Part shown: positions 1-8,296 of the stretch, in pieces
How the letters are laid out: every line of letters starts with the position of its first letter
How positions within the stretch are numbered: the stretch's first letter is position 1
From: Candidatus Phosphoribacter baldrii
GTDB taxonomy: Bacteria; Actinomycetota; Actinomycetes; Actinomycetales; Dermatophilaceae
DNA: 64,000 bases
Assembly (NCBI GenBank): GCA_016704565.1
Contig: JADIZV010000004.1
Location: 434,001-498,000 of the forward strand
Direction of reading: 5' to 3'
The notes under the pieces: generated by a model
What the model was told of the DNA's origin: nothing
The model's database searches: none
The model's input: the letters and a program-made list of their open reading frames with translations, nothing else
Position numbers and translations under genes: made by a program

Positions 1-279
1 AGCGTCGATAGCCCTGCCGCTCGGGCTTGGGGTGACCCGGCGGTCGTCGCCATCTGCGGCTATGAGCCACCGGGGCCGTCGACGCTCGAGTGTGTCGCCG
101 TCGACGGGGTCGACTGGATCGTCCAACGGCGTTCCGACGGCGTCCAGTTCACCACCTACGGGCGTTCGCCGGTCATGGACGTCTTGGTGCCCGCGGCATA
201 CGCGCCTGAGCCGTTGCTGCTGCCGGCGTTTAGCGCGGCGGCGCGGTCTCTGCCCGACACCGGACGGCACTGCCAGTAG
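1..279 (+). CDS. DUF3515 family protein, C-terminal part (partial)
   Basis: The window opens inside an open frame (codons from base 1) that ends with TAG at 277-279 and gives 92 residues. It carries the pattern I associate with DUF3515 secreted or lipoprotein-like actinobacterial proteins: WGDPAVVAICG, then a Cys (ECVAVDGVDWIV) and FTTYGRSPVMDVLVP. The function of the family is unknown. In other actinobacteria (for example next to ddlA in mycobacteria) this gene lies tail to tail with ddl. Here ddl is also convergent but lies 2.2 kb away, which suggests that material was inserted between the two. A GTATGCCG-type motif at 193 marks the segment as native. The N-terminus is outside the window. 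Confidence 0.7.
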   Translation, partial: SVDSPAARAWGDPAVVAICGYEPPGPSTLECVAVDGVDWIVQRRSDGVQFTTYGRSPVMDVLVPAAYAPEPLLLPAFSAAARSLPDTGRHCQ

Positions 280-807
280 CCGCCGGACAGCGGGTGGGCG
301 GAGACACGGGTGAACGATGCCGGTTGACGTTGGCGCGCCAGCTCGAACGGGGCCATCTCGTGGCCAACGATTCGGATGGACAACCACCCGGACGCGGACG
401 GTTGCGCGCTCACAGGGTCGCCGGGCGCACGTCATCTTGAGGCCCCTGCCAGACCGTCTGACACGACCACCCACCATGACTGTCAACCGAACCCTGGGCA
501 GGGCCCGCCAATGCGGAAAAAGCCCAATGAGTGTCAGGATTCGCTTGAGTCGGTGCCGTGCGGCGTGGATACCGGGCGAGACAACCACACACAACCCCAG
601 ACGGTGATCGAGGAACTCAAGCAAAGAGTCACGGACGCCAACAAGAGGGAATCGGATGAGCCATGTCCAATTAGGGTTCTAGCCGAGGCTACCATCAAAC
701 TCGGGCCGACAACGACCCATGACAGGTACCTTCGGGAGTTGATTCCGTCCTTCCATATCCTCCGTCGCGGCATCCGACGATATTCCTGGAATCGCCGTCT
801 GCATCTT
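280..807. other. Gene-poor stretch, lower G+C, no supported gene
   Basis: Several overlapping frames are open here, including a long plus-strand one from 376 to 1134, but none has a convincing ribosome-binding site, codon bias or family motif. G+C falls from about 70% toward 50% across the stretch. I see no RNA gene or transposase remnant. It is probably the edge of the insertion that separates the DUF3515 gene from ddl. Confidence 0.5.
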
Positions 808-1305
808 CTAGTAGAGGTCATTGCGTCTCCGCACGTCGGTAGTAAGTTTTTGGGAAGTCATCGCCTCAATCCATCGCGATCCTCTCCCGTCAGGTTTGTC
901 CAGCAACTCCTTAACGAGAATTTCCGTCATAACCTCTTCACGCTCTTCAAGTTCATACACCCAAATCGTGAAGGGCGAGCGTTTTCCGATGTTCTTCTTT
1001 CTTTGGAAAGTTGGCGATATGTCGACTTCGCGCGTGAATTCGTCGATATCGAAGTCTGTCGGGCCATCTCCCGCGGTAACATGAGCCCCAACTCGCTGAA
1101 ACACCCGCTGACTCCCGGGCCAATCAAGCTCTGAATCCGTGATCTCTGGCACACTCGCCCGGAACCTCGCTTCTCGTCCGCCTGAGGTAATCCTCGTTTC
1201 GGAATTTGAAAGTCGTCCATTCTTGTCTGAAGAAGCTATCTGTCCCGCTGGAGTCCTTATGGCTCCCGGGCCGCTGACCAATCGGTGGACCGAGGCGGCG
1301 ACCAT
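808..1305 (-). CDS. Hypothetical protein, possible DUF4279-like domain
   Basis: This is a 165-residue protein of unknown function. Its ATG (1305-1303) overlaps the TGA of the upstream gene as TGATG, which suggests translational coupling and decides the start. The central part, around DFDIDEFTREVDISPTFQRK followed by a Trp-containing strand and an amphipathic helix (EEVMTEILVKELLD), resembles the D-x-D-E-x-T...I-x-P-T pattern of DUF4279 proteins, which often act as immunity-type proteins. That match is from memory and weak, and the protein would lack the usual C-terminal part, so it may be truncated. Codon use is much less G+C-rich than in neighbouring genes, consistent with horizontal acquisition. 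A plus-strand frame over the same bases is open too, but has no start signal. Confidence 0.4.
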   Translation of the reverse strand: MVAASVHRLVSGPGAIRTPAGQIASSDKNGRLSNSETRITSGGREARFRASVPEITDSELDWPGSQRVFQRVGAHVTAGDGPTDFDIDEFTREVDISPTFQRKKNIGKRSPFTIWVYELEEREEVMTEILVKELLDKPDGRGSRWIEAMTSQKLTTDVRRRNDLY

Positions 1306-1826
1306 CAGGTGAGGGGGTTTCGCTTCTTTGCCCCAGCTCTGCGGAACTGCCGATCCAGGCGCTCCTCGACATCTGGCCTTAACGCGGGATCAAGCGCAGC
1401 ACGTTTGAGAATATCCTCACGTTGCGCACGCGGAAATCTATTCAGCGCCGCCAGAAAGATGCCGCGCTGGTCATCTAGCGATGGGTCGAGATAGACGGCG
1501 AGCAACGCTTCGCCCTTATCTGCTGTCCACGAAAACGATTCAACTAGTCCATTGGCGAGACCCAGGAATGCGTCCCCATGATATTTGGCCGAGGATACCA
1601 TGGAATGCATCAGCCACCAAACTTCGTCCGACTTGCACTTGCCCGCCACCATTCCGAAGAACAGGTCTATCGGGGCGTCATCGGACTCGTCCACGGGCAG
1701 GAGTTGCAGCAAAGTCCTCGCAAGATCCACGGAAATAGTTGACGTGGCGGCCGATAATTCGTCGAATACGACGTCGTAGCCAGCCCGCTTCAGGGCCACA
1801 TTGACATCTTGGGGAGTGATGGTCAT
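1305..1826 (-). CDS. Hypothetical helical protein
   Basis: 173 residues from ATG at 1826, preceded by a good AGGAG ribosome-binding site at about 1831-1835. A longer frame starting at 1901 is possible, but its extra residues look non-coding. The protein appears all-helical (for example LFFGMVAGK, VWWLMHSMVSSAKYHG, RGIFLAALNRFP), which would suit a HEAT-like or immunity-type fold, but I do not recognise the family. It ends with a basic tail (RRAGAKKRNPLT). Its stop overlaps the start of the next minus-strand gene, so the two form a small operon. It lies in the lower-G+C insertion between DUF3515 and ddl. Confidence 0.55.
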   Translation of the reverse strand: MTITPQDVNVALKRAGYDVVFDELSAATSTISVDLARTLLQLLPVDESDDAPIDLFFGMVAGKCKSDEVWWLMHSMVSSAKYHGDAFLGLANGLVESFSWTADKGEALLAVYLDPSLDDQRGIFLAALNRFPRAQREDILKRAALDPALRPDVEERLDRQFRRAGAKKRNPLT

Positions 1827-2487
1827 GCCGCTCCTATAAGGCGTCCACGTCGATCGGCGTCCGCGCCACACCCAACCACTGGAGGTATACCCGGACCCCA
1901 ACGTGACCGCAAGTCAGCGCCCGCTGGGGCCAACACGGCCGTCGTGAGCCGACCGCCCGGGTCATTCCCGCAGGACCAGTCCACCGTCCCGGCCCAGCCA
2001 ACACGGTCGGTCGCGACCCTCCGGGTGACCCGCCCGGCCTGCGACCGCGTCAAGTTTCCCCCAACGTGCGGGACCCGATTGTCCACGTTGGGCGGTCACC
2101 ACACCAGCCAGGTTCAGGGTGAACGACCCCACCGAGGCGACCGGCGCACCCCGCCCGTAGACGACACCCGAGACTTGCCCAGCCGTGTCACTCGACAGGG
2201 CAGCGACCTGGGCGCTATCCAGAGTGACGGTGGACACCCGCTCATCATCCCGGGGCCAGCACACTCTGTCGACTGGTGACCCACCCTGCCCACCACCAAT
2301 GGAATCCGCGCGGGCCGACGTCCCCGCAGCCAGCCAGGGCCAACACCCACGTCACGACTCGTTCTGCCCGCGCTCCTCACCAGTGTGAAGAGACGCGCCA
2401 GCGAGTACAGGGCGGCGACCGAACAGTGGGTGGCGACCTCGACAGCACCGGGGCAGACCGCAGCCGTCGCGGCCGCCCGCCGGAGGG
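1827..2487. other. Intergenic segment with no firm gene
   Basis: G+C returns to about 68% but no frame is convincing. One minus-strand possibility is GTG at 2234 to 1962 (starting V-S-T-V-T-L-D-S-A-Q-V-A-A-L), which superficially looks like the start of a small helical secreted protein; its second half looks random and it has no clear ribosome-binding site. No GTATGCCG motif occurs here, unlike almost all the rest of the window, so it may belong to the same insertion as the coupled genes. Confidence 0.4.
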
Positions 2488-3609
2488 TCAGCGCAGTCCG
2501 ACCCGGCGCTCCATTGCCAGTGCGATGAGTTCGTCGACGAGGTCGTGATACGGGACGCCCGTCTCGGCCCACATCCGGGGATACATCGAGTGCGGCGTGA
2601 AGCCGGGCATCGTGTTGATCTCGTTGATGATGACCCGGCGGTCGTCGGTGTAGAAGCAGTCGACCCGGGCCAACCCCTCACAGCCCAGCGCCACGAACGC
2701 CTCGGCCGCCAGGCGCTGCACTTCGGCCGCGATGTCGTCGGGCACGTCGGCCGGACACACCAGTTCGACATCGGCCTCGGCGAGATACTTCGCCTCGAAG
2801 TCGTAGAACTCGTGCCCGGTGACCACCCGGATCTCGCCGACCTTGGACGTCCGCGGCGCGTCGACGCCCCGGCCCTCCAGGACCGCGCACTCAAGCTCGC
2901 GACCGAAGATCGCCGCCTCGACGAGCACCTTAGGGTCGTGCTCCCGGGCCGCCTCGATCGCGGCCTCCAGATCGTCCGGCGAGGCCACCCGGGTGATCCC
3001 CATGCTCGACCCGGCGCGCGCCGGCTTGACGAACACCGGGAAGCCCATCGAGGACGCCGCGTCGAGGGCGGCCGCGCGGTCGGCGCGCCAGGCGCGGTCG
3101 GTGATGACGGCATACGGGCCGACGGGGAGCCCGTGCCCCGCAAAGACGACCTTCATGTAGTGCTTGTCCATCCCCGCCGCCGACGCGAGCACACCGGACC
3201 CGACATAACGCACATCCGCGAGGTCGAGCATCCCCTGGATCGTGCCGTCCTCGCCCCACGGGCCGTGCAGGACCGGGAAGACGACGTCGACGTCGCCGAG
3301 CACCTCCGGCACCTCGCCGGGAGTCAGCGCCCGCAACGCGCGATCGACGGTCGACATCGGGACGAGCACCCCGGCACCCGAGCCGTCGACCTCGGGGATG
3401 TGTCCCGGCGCCAGCTCCAGCGCGGCCGGGTCGTCGGGCGCGAGCACCCACCGACCGTCCTTGGCGATACCGATGGGCACGACGTCGTAGGCCACACGGT
3501 CGATCGCTCGCAGCACCGATGCCGCGCTGCTGCACGACACGGCGTGTTCGGAGGACCGCCCGCCGAAGACGACGGCGATGCGGGGTTTGCGGGGCGAGTC
3601 GGTGCTCAT
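2488..3609 (-). CDS. ddl: D-alanine--D-alanine ligase
   Basis: This 373-residue cytoplasmic ligase joins two D-alanines, using ATP, to make the dipeptide at the end of the peptidoglycan stem. The Ddl signatures are clear: GGRSSEHAVS near residues 16-25, LHGPWGEDGTIQG, the glycine-rich ATP-grasp loop KPARAGSSMGI, the DCFYTDD segment and the C-terminal metal-binding NEINTMPGFT. The length is normal for the family. It lies divergently, 50 bp from the plus-strand PLP enzyme gene. It faces the DUF3515 gene across the insertion, matching the convergent arrangement common in actinobacteria. Confidence 0.97.
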   Translation of the reverse strand: MSTDSPRKPRIAVVFGGRSSEHAVSCSSAASVLRAIDRVAYDVVPIGIAKDGRWVLAPDDPAALELAPGHIPEVDGSGAGVLVPMSTVDRALRALTPGEVPEVLGDVDVVFPVLHGPWGEDGTIQGMLDLADVRYVGSGVLASAAGMDKHYMKVVFAGHGLPVGPYAVITDRAWRADRAAALDAASSMGFPVFVKPARAGSSMGITRVASPDDLEAAIEAAREHDPKVLVEAAIFGRELECAVLEGRGVDAPRTSKVGEIRVVTGHEFYDFEAKYLAEADVELVCPADVPDDIAAEVQRLAAEAFVALGCEGLARVDCFYTDDRRVIINEINTMPGFTPHSMYPRMWAETGVPYHDLVDELIALAMERRVGLR

Positions 3610-3659
3610 CGCTTCGACCTTACTGCCCCCGTATGCCGTCTCCGGCCTAGGCTGGCCGG

Positions 3660-4769
3660 ATGACCGAACGTCCCCCGGGCCTGGCCCCGGCCACCGTCGT
3701 CGTTGCCGCAGGCCGCCCGCCGCGCGCGCCCGGAGCGCCGGTCAACGTGCCGATCGAGCTGTCCAGCACGTATGCCGCCCACCCCACCCTCGGAGCAGAC
3801 GGCGTGGCCAACAACCTCGGCTATGGCCGGGCCTCGAACTCGACCTGGGAGGCGTTCGAAGAGGCCGTCGGGGCATTGGAGGGGGGTCAGGCGTTGTGCT
3901 TCGCCTCCGGAATGGCGGCGATCTCGGCGGCCCTGGCCGTGCTGCCCGCAGATGGCGCGCTGGTGGCTCCCCGCACGCCCTACAACACCTCCGGCGCGCT
4001 CATCGGCGAGGTCGAGGCCGCCGGGCGCGAGGTCCGCCGGGTCGACGTCCAGGACACCGCTGCCGTCGTCGCGGCGCTCGACGGGGCCGGTGCGATCTGG
4101 CTCGAGTCGCCCACCAACCCGCTCATGGAGGTGGCCGACCTTCCGGTGATCATCGCCGCGGCTCGGCAGCGCGAGGTCGTGGTCGTCTGCGACAACACCT
4201 TCGCCACTCCCCTGCTCCAGCAGCCGCTCACCCTCGGCGCCGACATCGTCGTCCACTCGGCGACGAAGTACCTCTCCGGCCACTCCGACCTGCTCCTCGG
4301 GGTCACCGTCACGCGCGTCGGCGCTGCCGACGGGACACCCGACCCCTGGTATGCCGCGCTCCTCGCCCACCGCACGCGGCACGGGGCGATTGCCGGGCCG
4401 GTCGAGGTGTGGCTGGCGCTGCGCGGCATACGGACCTTGCATGTGCGGCTGGAACGCGCAGGTGCCAACGCGGCGGAGCTCGCCCGGCGGCTCGGCGAGC
4501 ACCCGAAGGTGACCCGGGTGCGTTACCCCGGATGGGGCGCCATGCTGGCGATCGAGGTGACCGGCGGCCCGGCGGATGCCGAAGCGGTCGCAGCCGCCTG
4601 TCAAGTGTGGTTGGGCGCCACGAGCCTGGGCGGTGTCGAGTCGCTGATCGAGCGGCGCCGACGCTACCCCGGCGAGTCGCCGCTCGTCCCGGACACCCTG
4701 CTGCGGCTGTCGGTCGGCATCGAGGACGTCGAGGACCTCTGGCGCGACCTCGAGCAGGCCTTGGGCTGA
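3660..4769 (+). CDS. PLP-dependent Cys/Met metabolism enzyme (cystathionine gamma-synthase/lyase family)
   Basis: 369 residues. The fold-type I transsulfuration signatures are present: the YGRASNSTWEAFE segment, SGMAAISAAL, DNTFATPLLQQPL, and the PLP-binding lysine in SATKYLSGHSD. The enzyme would act on cystathionine, homoserine esters or a related sulfur amino acid; the exact reaction cannot be read from the sequence. It is somewhat shorter than typical MetB (about 385 residues) because the C-terminal domain is trimmed. The start ATG at 3660 is 50 bp from the divergent ddl start. The gene contains three GTATGCCG motifs; one of them places a rare ATA isoleucine codon in the frame (near 4426). 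Confidence 0.9.
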   Translation: MTERPPGLAPATVVVAAGRPPRAPGAPVNVPIELSSTYAAHPTLGADGVANNLGYGRASNSTWEAFEEAVGALEGGQALCFASGMAAISAALAVLPADGALVAPRTPYNTSGALIGEVEAAGREVRRVDVQDTAAVVAALDGAGAIWLESPTNPLMEVADLPVIIAAARQREVVVVCDNTFATPLLQQPLTLGADIVVHSATKYLSGHSDLLLGVTVTRVGAADGTPDPWYAALLAHRTRHGAIAGPVEVWLALRGIRTLHVRLERAGANAAELARRLGEHPKVTRVRYPGWGAMLAIEVTGGPADAEAVAAACQVWLGATSLGGVESLIERRRRYPGESPLVPDTLLRLSVGIEDVEDLWRDLEQALG

Positions 4770-4796
4770 CCTGGAGGCTGGCCCGCGGCGGTTGGC

Positions 4797-5792
4797 TCAG
4801 ATCCGCTCGTGCTTGCGGGTGCGCGACATGAGCAGGTCGACGAGCTCCTCCGGCGTGCGCTGCCCGACGATCACCGAGGTGACCGCCTCGCAGATGGGCA
4901 TCTCGACGCCGGCGTTACGGGCCAGGTCGAGCACGGAGTGGCAGGACTTGACGCCCTCGGCGGTCTGCCTGGTCACCTCGATGACCTCGGCGACGCTCAT
5001 CCCCTTGCCGAGGTTCTCGCCGAAGGTGCGGTTGCGCGAGAGCGGCGACATGCACGTCGCGATGAGGTCGCCGACGCCCGCCAGGCCCATGAACGTCGTC
5101 GGCTCGGCCCCGAGGCGCACCCCGAGCCGGGCCGTCTCAGCCAACCCCCGCGTGATGATCGAGGCCTTGGTGTTGTCGCCCATGCCCATGCCTTCGGCCA
5201 TGCCCACCGCAAGGGCGACGACGTTCTTGACCGCCCCACCAAGCTCGGTCCCGACGACGTCCTGGTTGGTATAGGGCCGGAAGTATGCCGTGTGGCAGGC
5301 GGCCGCGACCCGGTCAGCCGTCCCGGGGTCGGCGCACGCGACGACACTGGCAGCCGGCTGCTTGCGGGCGATCTCCTTGGCCAGGTTGGGTCCGGACACG
5401 ACAACCACGCGGTCGGCGGACACACCGCCGACGTCCATGATGACCTCACTCATCCGCTTGGTCGTCCCCAGCTCCACGCCCTTCATGAGCGAGACGACCG
5501 CGGCACGGGACGGCAGGGACCAATCGGCGAGGTTGGCGCGCAGCGTTTGCGACGGCACCGCGAGCACCACGATGTCGGCTTCGGTCAGCGCCTCCTGCGG
5601 ATCGATGGTGGCTCGGATCCCGTCGGGGAGGGGAATCCCCGGCAGGTAGTCCTCATTGGACCCGGCGTTGATCTGGGCCACCGAGTCGGCCCGACGACCC
5701 CACATCGTCACCGCCGTCCCAGCGTCCGCCAGAGCCGCCGCGAACGCGGTCCCCCAGCTGCCGGTCCCCATCACTGCGGCGGTGGTGCTCAT
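4797..5792 (-). CDS. gpsA: NAD(P)-dependent glycerol-3-phosphate dehydrogenase
   Basis: 331 residues. It reduces dihydroxyacetone phosphate to sn-glycerol-3-phosphate for phospholipid synthesis. The dinucleotide-binding motif GTGSWGTAFA is at residues 9-18. The substrate-binding region GPNLAKEI and the catalytic lysine segment GGAVKNVVALAVGMAEG follow, and the C-terminal domain contains GVGDLIATC. Its ATG overlaps the stop of plsC as ATGA, so the two genes of glycerophospholipid entry form one transcription unit. The order plsC-gpsA upstream of ddl is common in actinobacteria. Confidence 0.97.
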   Translation of the reverse strand: MSTTAAVMGTGSWGTAFAAALADAGTAVTMWGRRADSVAQINAGSNEDYLPGIPLPDGIRATIDPQEALTEADIVVLAVPSQTLRANLADWSLPSRAAVVSLMKGVELGTTKRMSEVIMDVGGVSADRVVVVSGPNLAKEIARKQPAASVVACADPGTADRVAAACHTAYFRPYTNQDVVGTELGGAVKNVVALAVGMAEGMGMGDNTKASIITRGLAETARLGVRLGAEPTTFMGLAGVGDLIATCMSPLSRNRTFGENLGKGMSVAEVIEVTRQTAEGVKSCHSVLDLARNAGVEMPICEAVTSVIVGQRTPEELVDLLMSRTRKHERI

Positions 5793-6553
5793 GGGCGCTC
5801 CTTGTTGGGGTTGCCGGTCTCGGGGACCCCCATGGCCCGCGAGTCGAACCGCACTGCGGGCGCCTTCTCTCCCCGCAGCACTTCCAGCTGTGCCGTGATG
5901 GCGTCCATGATCCGGTCGGTCGCCTCCGTCAGCAAGGCAGCATCCAGGGGCCGGTCATAGAGGTCGGCCAGGTCGACGGGCGGCCCGGCCACGACATGCA
6001 TTGTCGCGCGCGGGAACAGCCGCAGCTTCTTCTGATAGGTGCCAAGGACCTCCTGCGGCCCCCACATGGCCACCGGGATGACTGGGCATTTCGTGGTGAG
6101 CGCGATCCGCGCTGCGCCGGTCTTGCCCTTCATCGGCCACCCGCCAGGGTCGCGGGTGAGGGTCCCCTCGGGATAGACGACGACCGTCTTGCCCTCATGC
6201 ACGGCTGCCACGGCGGCCCGCATCGCGTCGGCGGCCTGACCTGTCCCTCGGTAGACGGGGATCTGGTCGGCCCAGCCGATCAGCCGACCGAAGACCGGGA
6301 TCCGGAAGACCGCCTCTTTGCCCAGGTAGTAGGGCGGGTGGTCGTTGTCGAACAGATACAGGGCGATCGCGAAGGGGTCGACGTAGGACAGATGGTTCGG
6401 GGCAACGACCGACCCTCCGGCGGGCAGATGCTCCATCCCTCGCCAGTCCCGCTTGAAGAGCACGCGGAGCAACGGCCGCAACAACACGACGATCACCTGG
6501 TATGCCGCCGGCAGTCGCCGCATGCGCCTGACCACGGACGAGGACGAGCTCAC
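5789..6553 (-). CDS. plsC: 1-acyl-sn-glycerol-3-phosphate acyltransferase family protein
   Basis: 254 residues from GTG at 6553, chosen because AAGGAG lies 6 nt upstream; an ATG 6 nt further upstream would have no spacer, and a longer frame to 6658 lacks support. It is a membrane-associated acyltransferase that adds the second acyl chain to lysophosphatidate. The motif NHLSYVD (residues 53-59, the HX4D catalytic pair) and the EGTL motif (PEGTLTRDPGGW) are present, after a basic N-terminus and one hydrophobic helix at about 18-33. It is coupled to gpsA by an ATGA overlap. Its exact acyl acceptor is inferred from the family and context. Confidence 0.93.
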   Translation of the reverse strand: MSSSSSVVRRMRRLPAAYQVIVVLLRPLLRVLFKRDWRGMEHLPAGGSVVAPNHLSYVDPFAIALYLFDNDHPPYYLGKEAVFRIPVFGRLIGWADQIPVYRGTGQAADAMRAAVAAVHEGKTVVVYPEGTLTRDPGGWPMKGKTGAARIALTTKCPVIPVAMWGPQEVLGTYQKKLRLFPRATMHVVAGPPVDLADLYDRPLDAALLTEATDRIMDAITAQLEVLRGEKAPAVRFDSRAMGVPETGNPNKERP

Positions 6554-6723
6554 ACGCATCTCCTTCACGATCCCCCGTATCCTTCCCGCCCGATGTCCCG
6601 GTGTCGAGCATGGCCTTGCGCTACTGCCCTCGAGGATCGCACAGTCGATCTCCGCCACGAGGAGACAACGACCGGGCCGGTCCCTCCCGAGGGAGGGCCC
6701 GGCCCGGTCTGTGGGCTAGCGTC

Positions 6724-7323
6724 TCAGGCCTTCTTGGCGGCCTTCTTGGCAGCAGGCGCAGCCTTGGCCGGAGCAACCTTCTTGGCAGCGGGAGCGGCCT
6801 TGGCCGGCGCAGCCTTCGCCGGGGCAGCCTTCGCCGGGGCAGCCTTCGCCGGGGCAGCCTTCGCCGGAGCAGCCTTCGCCGGAGCAGCCTTCGCCGGAGC
6901 AGCCTTCGCCGGAGCAGCCTTCGCCGGAGCAGCCTTCGCCGGGGCAGCCTTCACGGCGGCCTTCTTCGCAGGTGCGGGAGCCGCAGCCGCCTTGGCGACC
7001 GAGCCGGCCGGAGCGCGCCCGGTGGCCGGCGCGGCCTTGGGCAGGCTACGAGGGTCGGCGACATAGCCCTTGAACGACGTCCCCGGCCGGAAGCGCGGGA
7101 CCGTGGTCTTCTTGATCCGCACAGCGTCACCGGTGCGTGGGTTGCGGCCGGTGCGGGCTGCCCGCGCGACCTTCTGGAAGGTCCCGAAACCGGTGATCGC
7201 GACCTTGCCGCCCTTGGCGACCTCACGGATGATCGCGTCGAGCACTGCGTCCAGCGCGTCGCTGGCGGCCTTCTTGCCGCCGAGCTTGTCCTCCAGGGCT
7301 ACAACGAGCTCTGCCTTGTTCAC
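6724..7323 (-). CDS. hup: HU-family nucleoid protein with long PAKAA-repeat tail
   Basis: 199 residues from GTG at 7323 with GGAGGGG upstream. Residues 1-90 are a standard HU domain: NKAELVVALEDKL, the turn GFGTFQKVARAARTGRNPRTG and the DNA-clamping arm KKTTVPRFRPG. This is followed by a lysine/alanine/proline tail made of about ten APAKA units and ending AAKKAAKKA, of the kind found in mycobacterial HupB and Streptomyces HupS, where the tail binds DNA and is modified. The tail is encoded by a near-perfect 15-bp tandem array (6811-6945), so its length may vary between strains. Neighbours leuD and plsC/gpsA match the usual hup context. Confidence 0.96.
   Translation of the reverse strand: MNKAELVVALEDKLGGKKAASDALDAVLDAIIREVAKGGKVAITGFGTFQKVARAARTGRNPRTGDAVRIKKTTVPRFRPGTSFKGYVADPRSLPKAAPATGRAPAGSVAKAAAAPAPAKKAAVKAAPAKAAPAKAAPAKAAPAKAAPAKAAPAKAAPAKAAPAKAAPAKAAPAKAAPAAKKVAPAKAAPAAKKAAKKA
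6811..6945 (-). repeat. 15-bp tandem repeat, nine copies, inside hup
   Basis: Nine consecutive 15-bp units of the form agccttcgccggRgc (plus strand) encode the APAKA repeats of the HU tail. Degenerate copies flank the array on both sides. Five of the nine carry A at the one variable position and four carry G, grouped in blocks, which indicates recent expansion by slippage or unequal exchange. Confidence 0.95.
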
Positions 7324-7672
7324 GCTTCCCCTCCAGATGAACGGCCCGGGCTGGCCCCGGGTTTGCGGGTGTTGCGGACGTCTGTCCGCCTGGGTCGACG
7401 CTATTCCCACACCTGCCTGCTGTCCATCACCGCGGAGCGCCACTCCCGTTGCCCCGCAACCCATTTGCCCCAACTCCCCCAGCCCCAGACCCGTTCGCCG
7501 CTTCCACGTAACCGACGCCCGAGGCCCAACCTGAGCCCCATTCCGGCCCTAAAACGTTGTGGGGCAACGACTTACGCCGCGTTCAGGATGTTGATCCGGG
7601 CACCCTCCGCCAAGAAGTCGGCCAGACCCACCTGCCGCGGCAAAGGCTCGACGGTGTGGCGTATCTCCTAGC
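7324..7672. other. leuD-hup intergenic region
   Basis: About 350 bp lie between the hup start and the hairpin that follows leuD. It should hold the hup promoter, but I cannot pick out clear -10/-35 boxes. On the minus strand, 7571-7666 is open for about 31 codons and reads like protein (RQVGLADFLAEGARINILNAA before a TAA). It is preceded directly by an in-frame TAG and has no start codon, so it may be a gene remnant. Confidence 0.4.
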
Positions 7673-7697
7673 GCGACACGCCGACTCGGCGTGTCGC
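7673..7697 (-). terminator. Hairpin downstream of leuD
   Basis: GCGACACGCCGA and TCGGCGTGTCGC are perfect complements separated by a single base. The hairpin lies 8 bp after the leuD stop, in the position of a transcription terminator for leuCD. No T-run follows, as is common in high-G+C actinobacteria. Confidence 0.6.
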
Positions 7698-7704
7698 ACC
7701 ACGC

Positions 7705-8292
7705 TCAACGCGTGACGGGGAGGTATGCCGCGCGGCCCGATTCGAACTCTTCGATGAGGTCTTCATGCCGCAAGGTGAGGCCGATGTCGTCCAGGCCCTC
7801 CATCAGCCGCCATCTGGTGTAGTCGTCAACCCCGAACGGCGCGACGATGTCGCCCGCCGTGACCGTCCGAGCTGCGAGGTCGACCGTGACCTGCGCCCCC
7901 GGCTCCTGCTCGAGGTATTTCCAGATGAGCTCGATGTCGTCTTGCGCGACCTGCGCGGTGAGCAGCCCCTGCTTCCCCGAGTTGCCGCGGAAAATGTCGG
8001 CGAACCGGGACGAGAGCACGACCCGGAACCCGTAGTTCATCAGCGCCCAGACGGCGTGCTCGCGCGAGGACCCCGTCCCGAAATCGGGACCCGCGACGAG
8101 AACCGACCCAGCGGCATACCGAGGGTTGTTGAGGACGAACGACTCATCGGTGCGCCACGCAGCGAACAGGCCGTCCTCGAAGCCGTCGCGGGACACCCGC
8201 TTGAGATAGACAGCCGGGATGATCTGGTCGGTGTCAACGTTGCTGCGCCGCAGCGGCACGCCGATACCGGTGTGGGTCGTGAAGGCGTCCAT
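7705..8292 (-). CDS. leuD: 3-isopropylmalate dehydratase small subunit
   Basis: 195 residues. With LeuC it isomerises 2-isopropylmalate to 3-isopropylmalate in leucine synthesis. The family signatures are clear: DTDQIIPAVYLKRV near the start, and the GPDFGTGSSREHAVWAL swivel-domain loop that completes the active site. It starts 4 bp after the leuC stop, so the two are co-transcribed and presumably made in equal amounts. The length is typical. Confidence 0.97.
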   Translation of the reverse strand: MDAFTTHTGIGVPLRRSNVDTDQIIPAVYLKRVSRDGFEDGLFAAWRTDESFVLNNPRYAAGSVLVAGPDFGTGSSREHAVWALMNYGFRVVLSSRFADIFRGNSGKQGLLTAQVAQDDIELIWKYLEQEPGAQVTVDLAARTVTAGDIVAPFGVDDYTRWRLMEGLDDIGLTLRHEDLIEEFESGRAAYLPVTR

Positions 8293-8296
8293 GCGC

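Noticed and set aside
376..1134. 252-residue plus-strand frame
   Set aside because: No ribosome-binding site or family motif; the opposite strand has a translationally coupled start and slightly better codon use. Confidence in either is limited.
2545..3663. 372-residue plus-strand frame over ddl
   Set aside because: Antisense shadow rich in Arg, Asp and His, typical of reverse reading of high-G+C genes.
6811..6945. CRISPR-like array
   Set aside because: Units of 15 bp follow without spacers and lie in a coding sequence.
6601..7671. Long plus-strand frame full of Ser-Leu-Arg-Arg repeats opposite hup
   Set aside because: It is the antisense reading of the 15-bp array in hup; the minus frame encodes a textbook HU protein.
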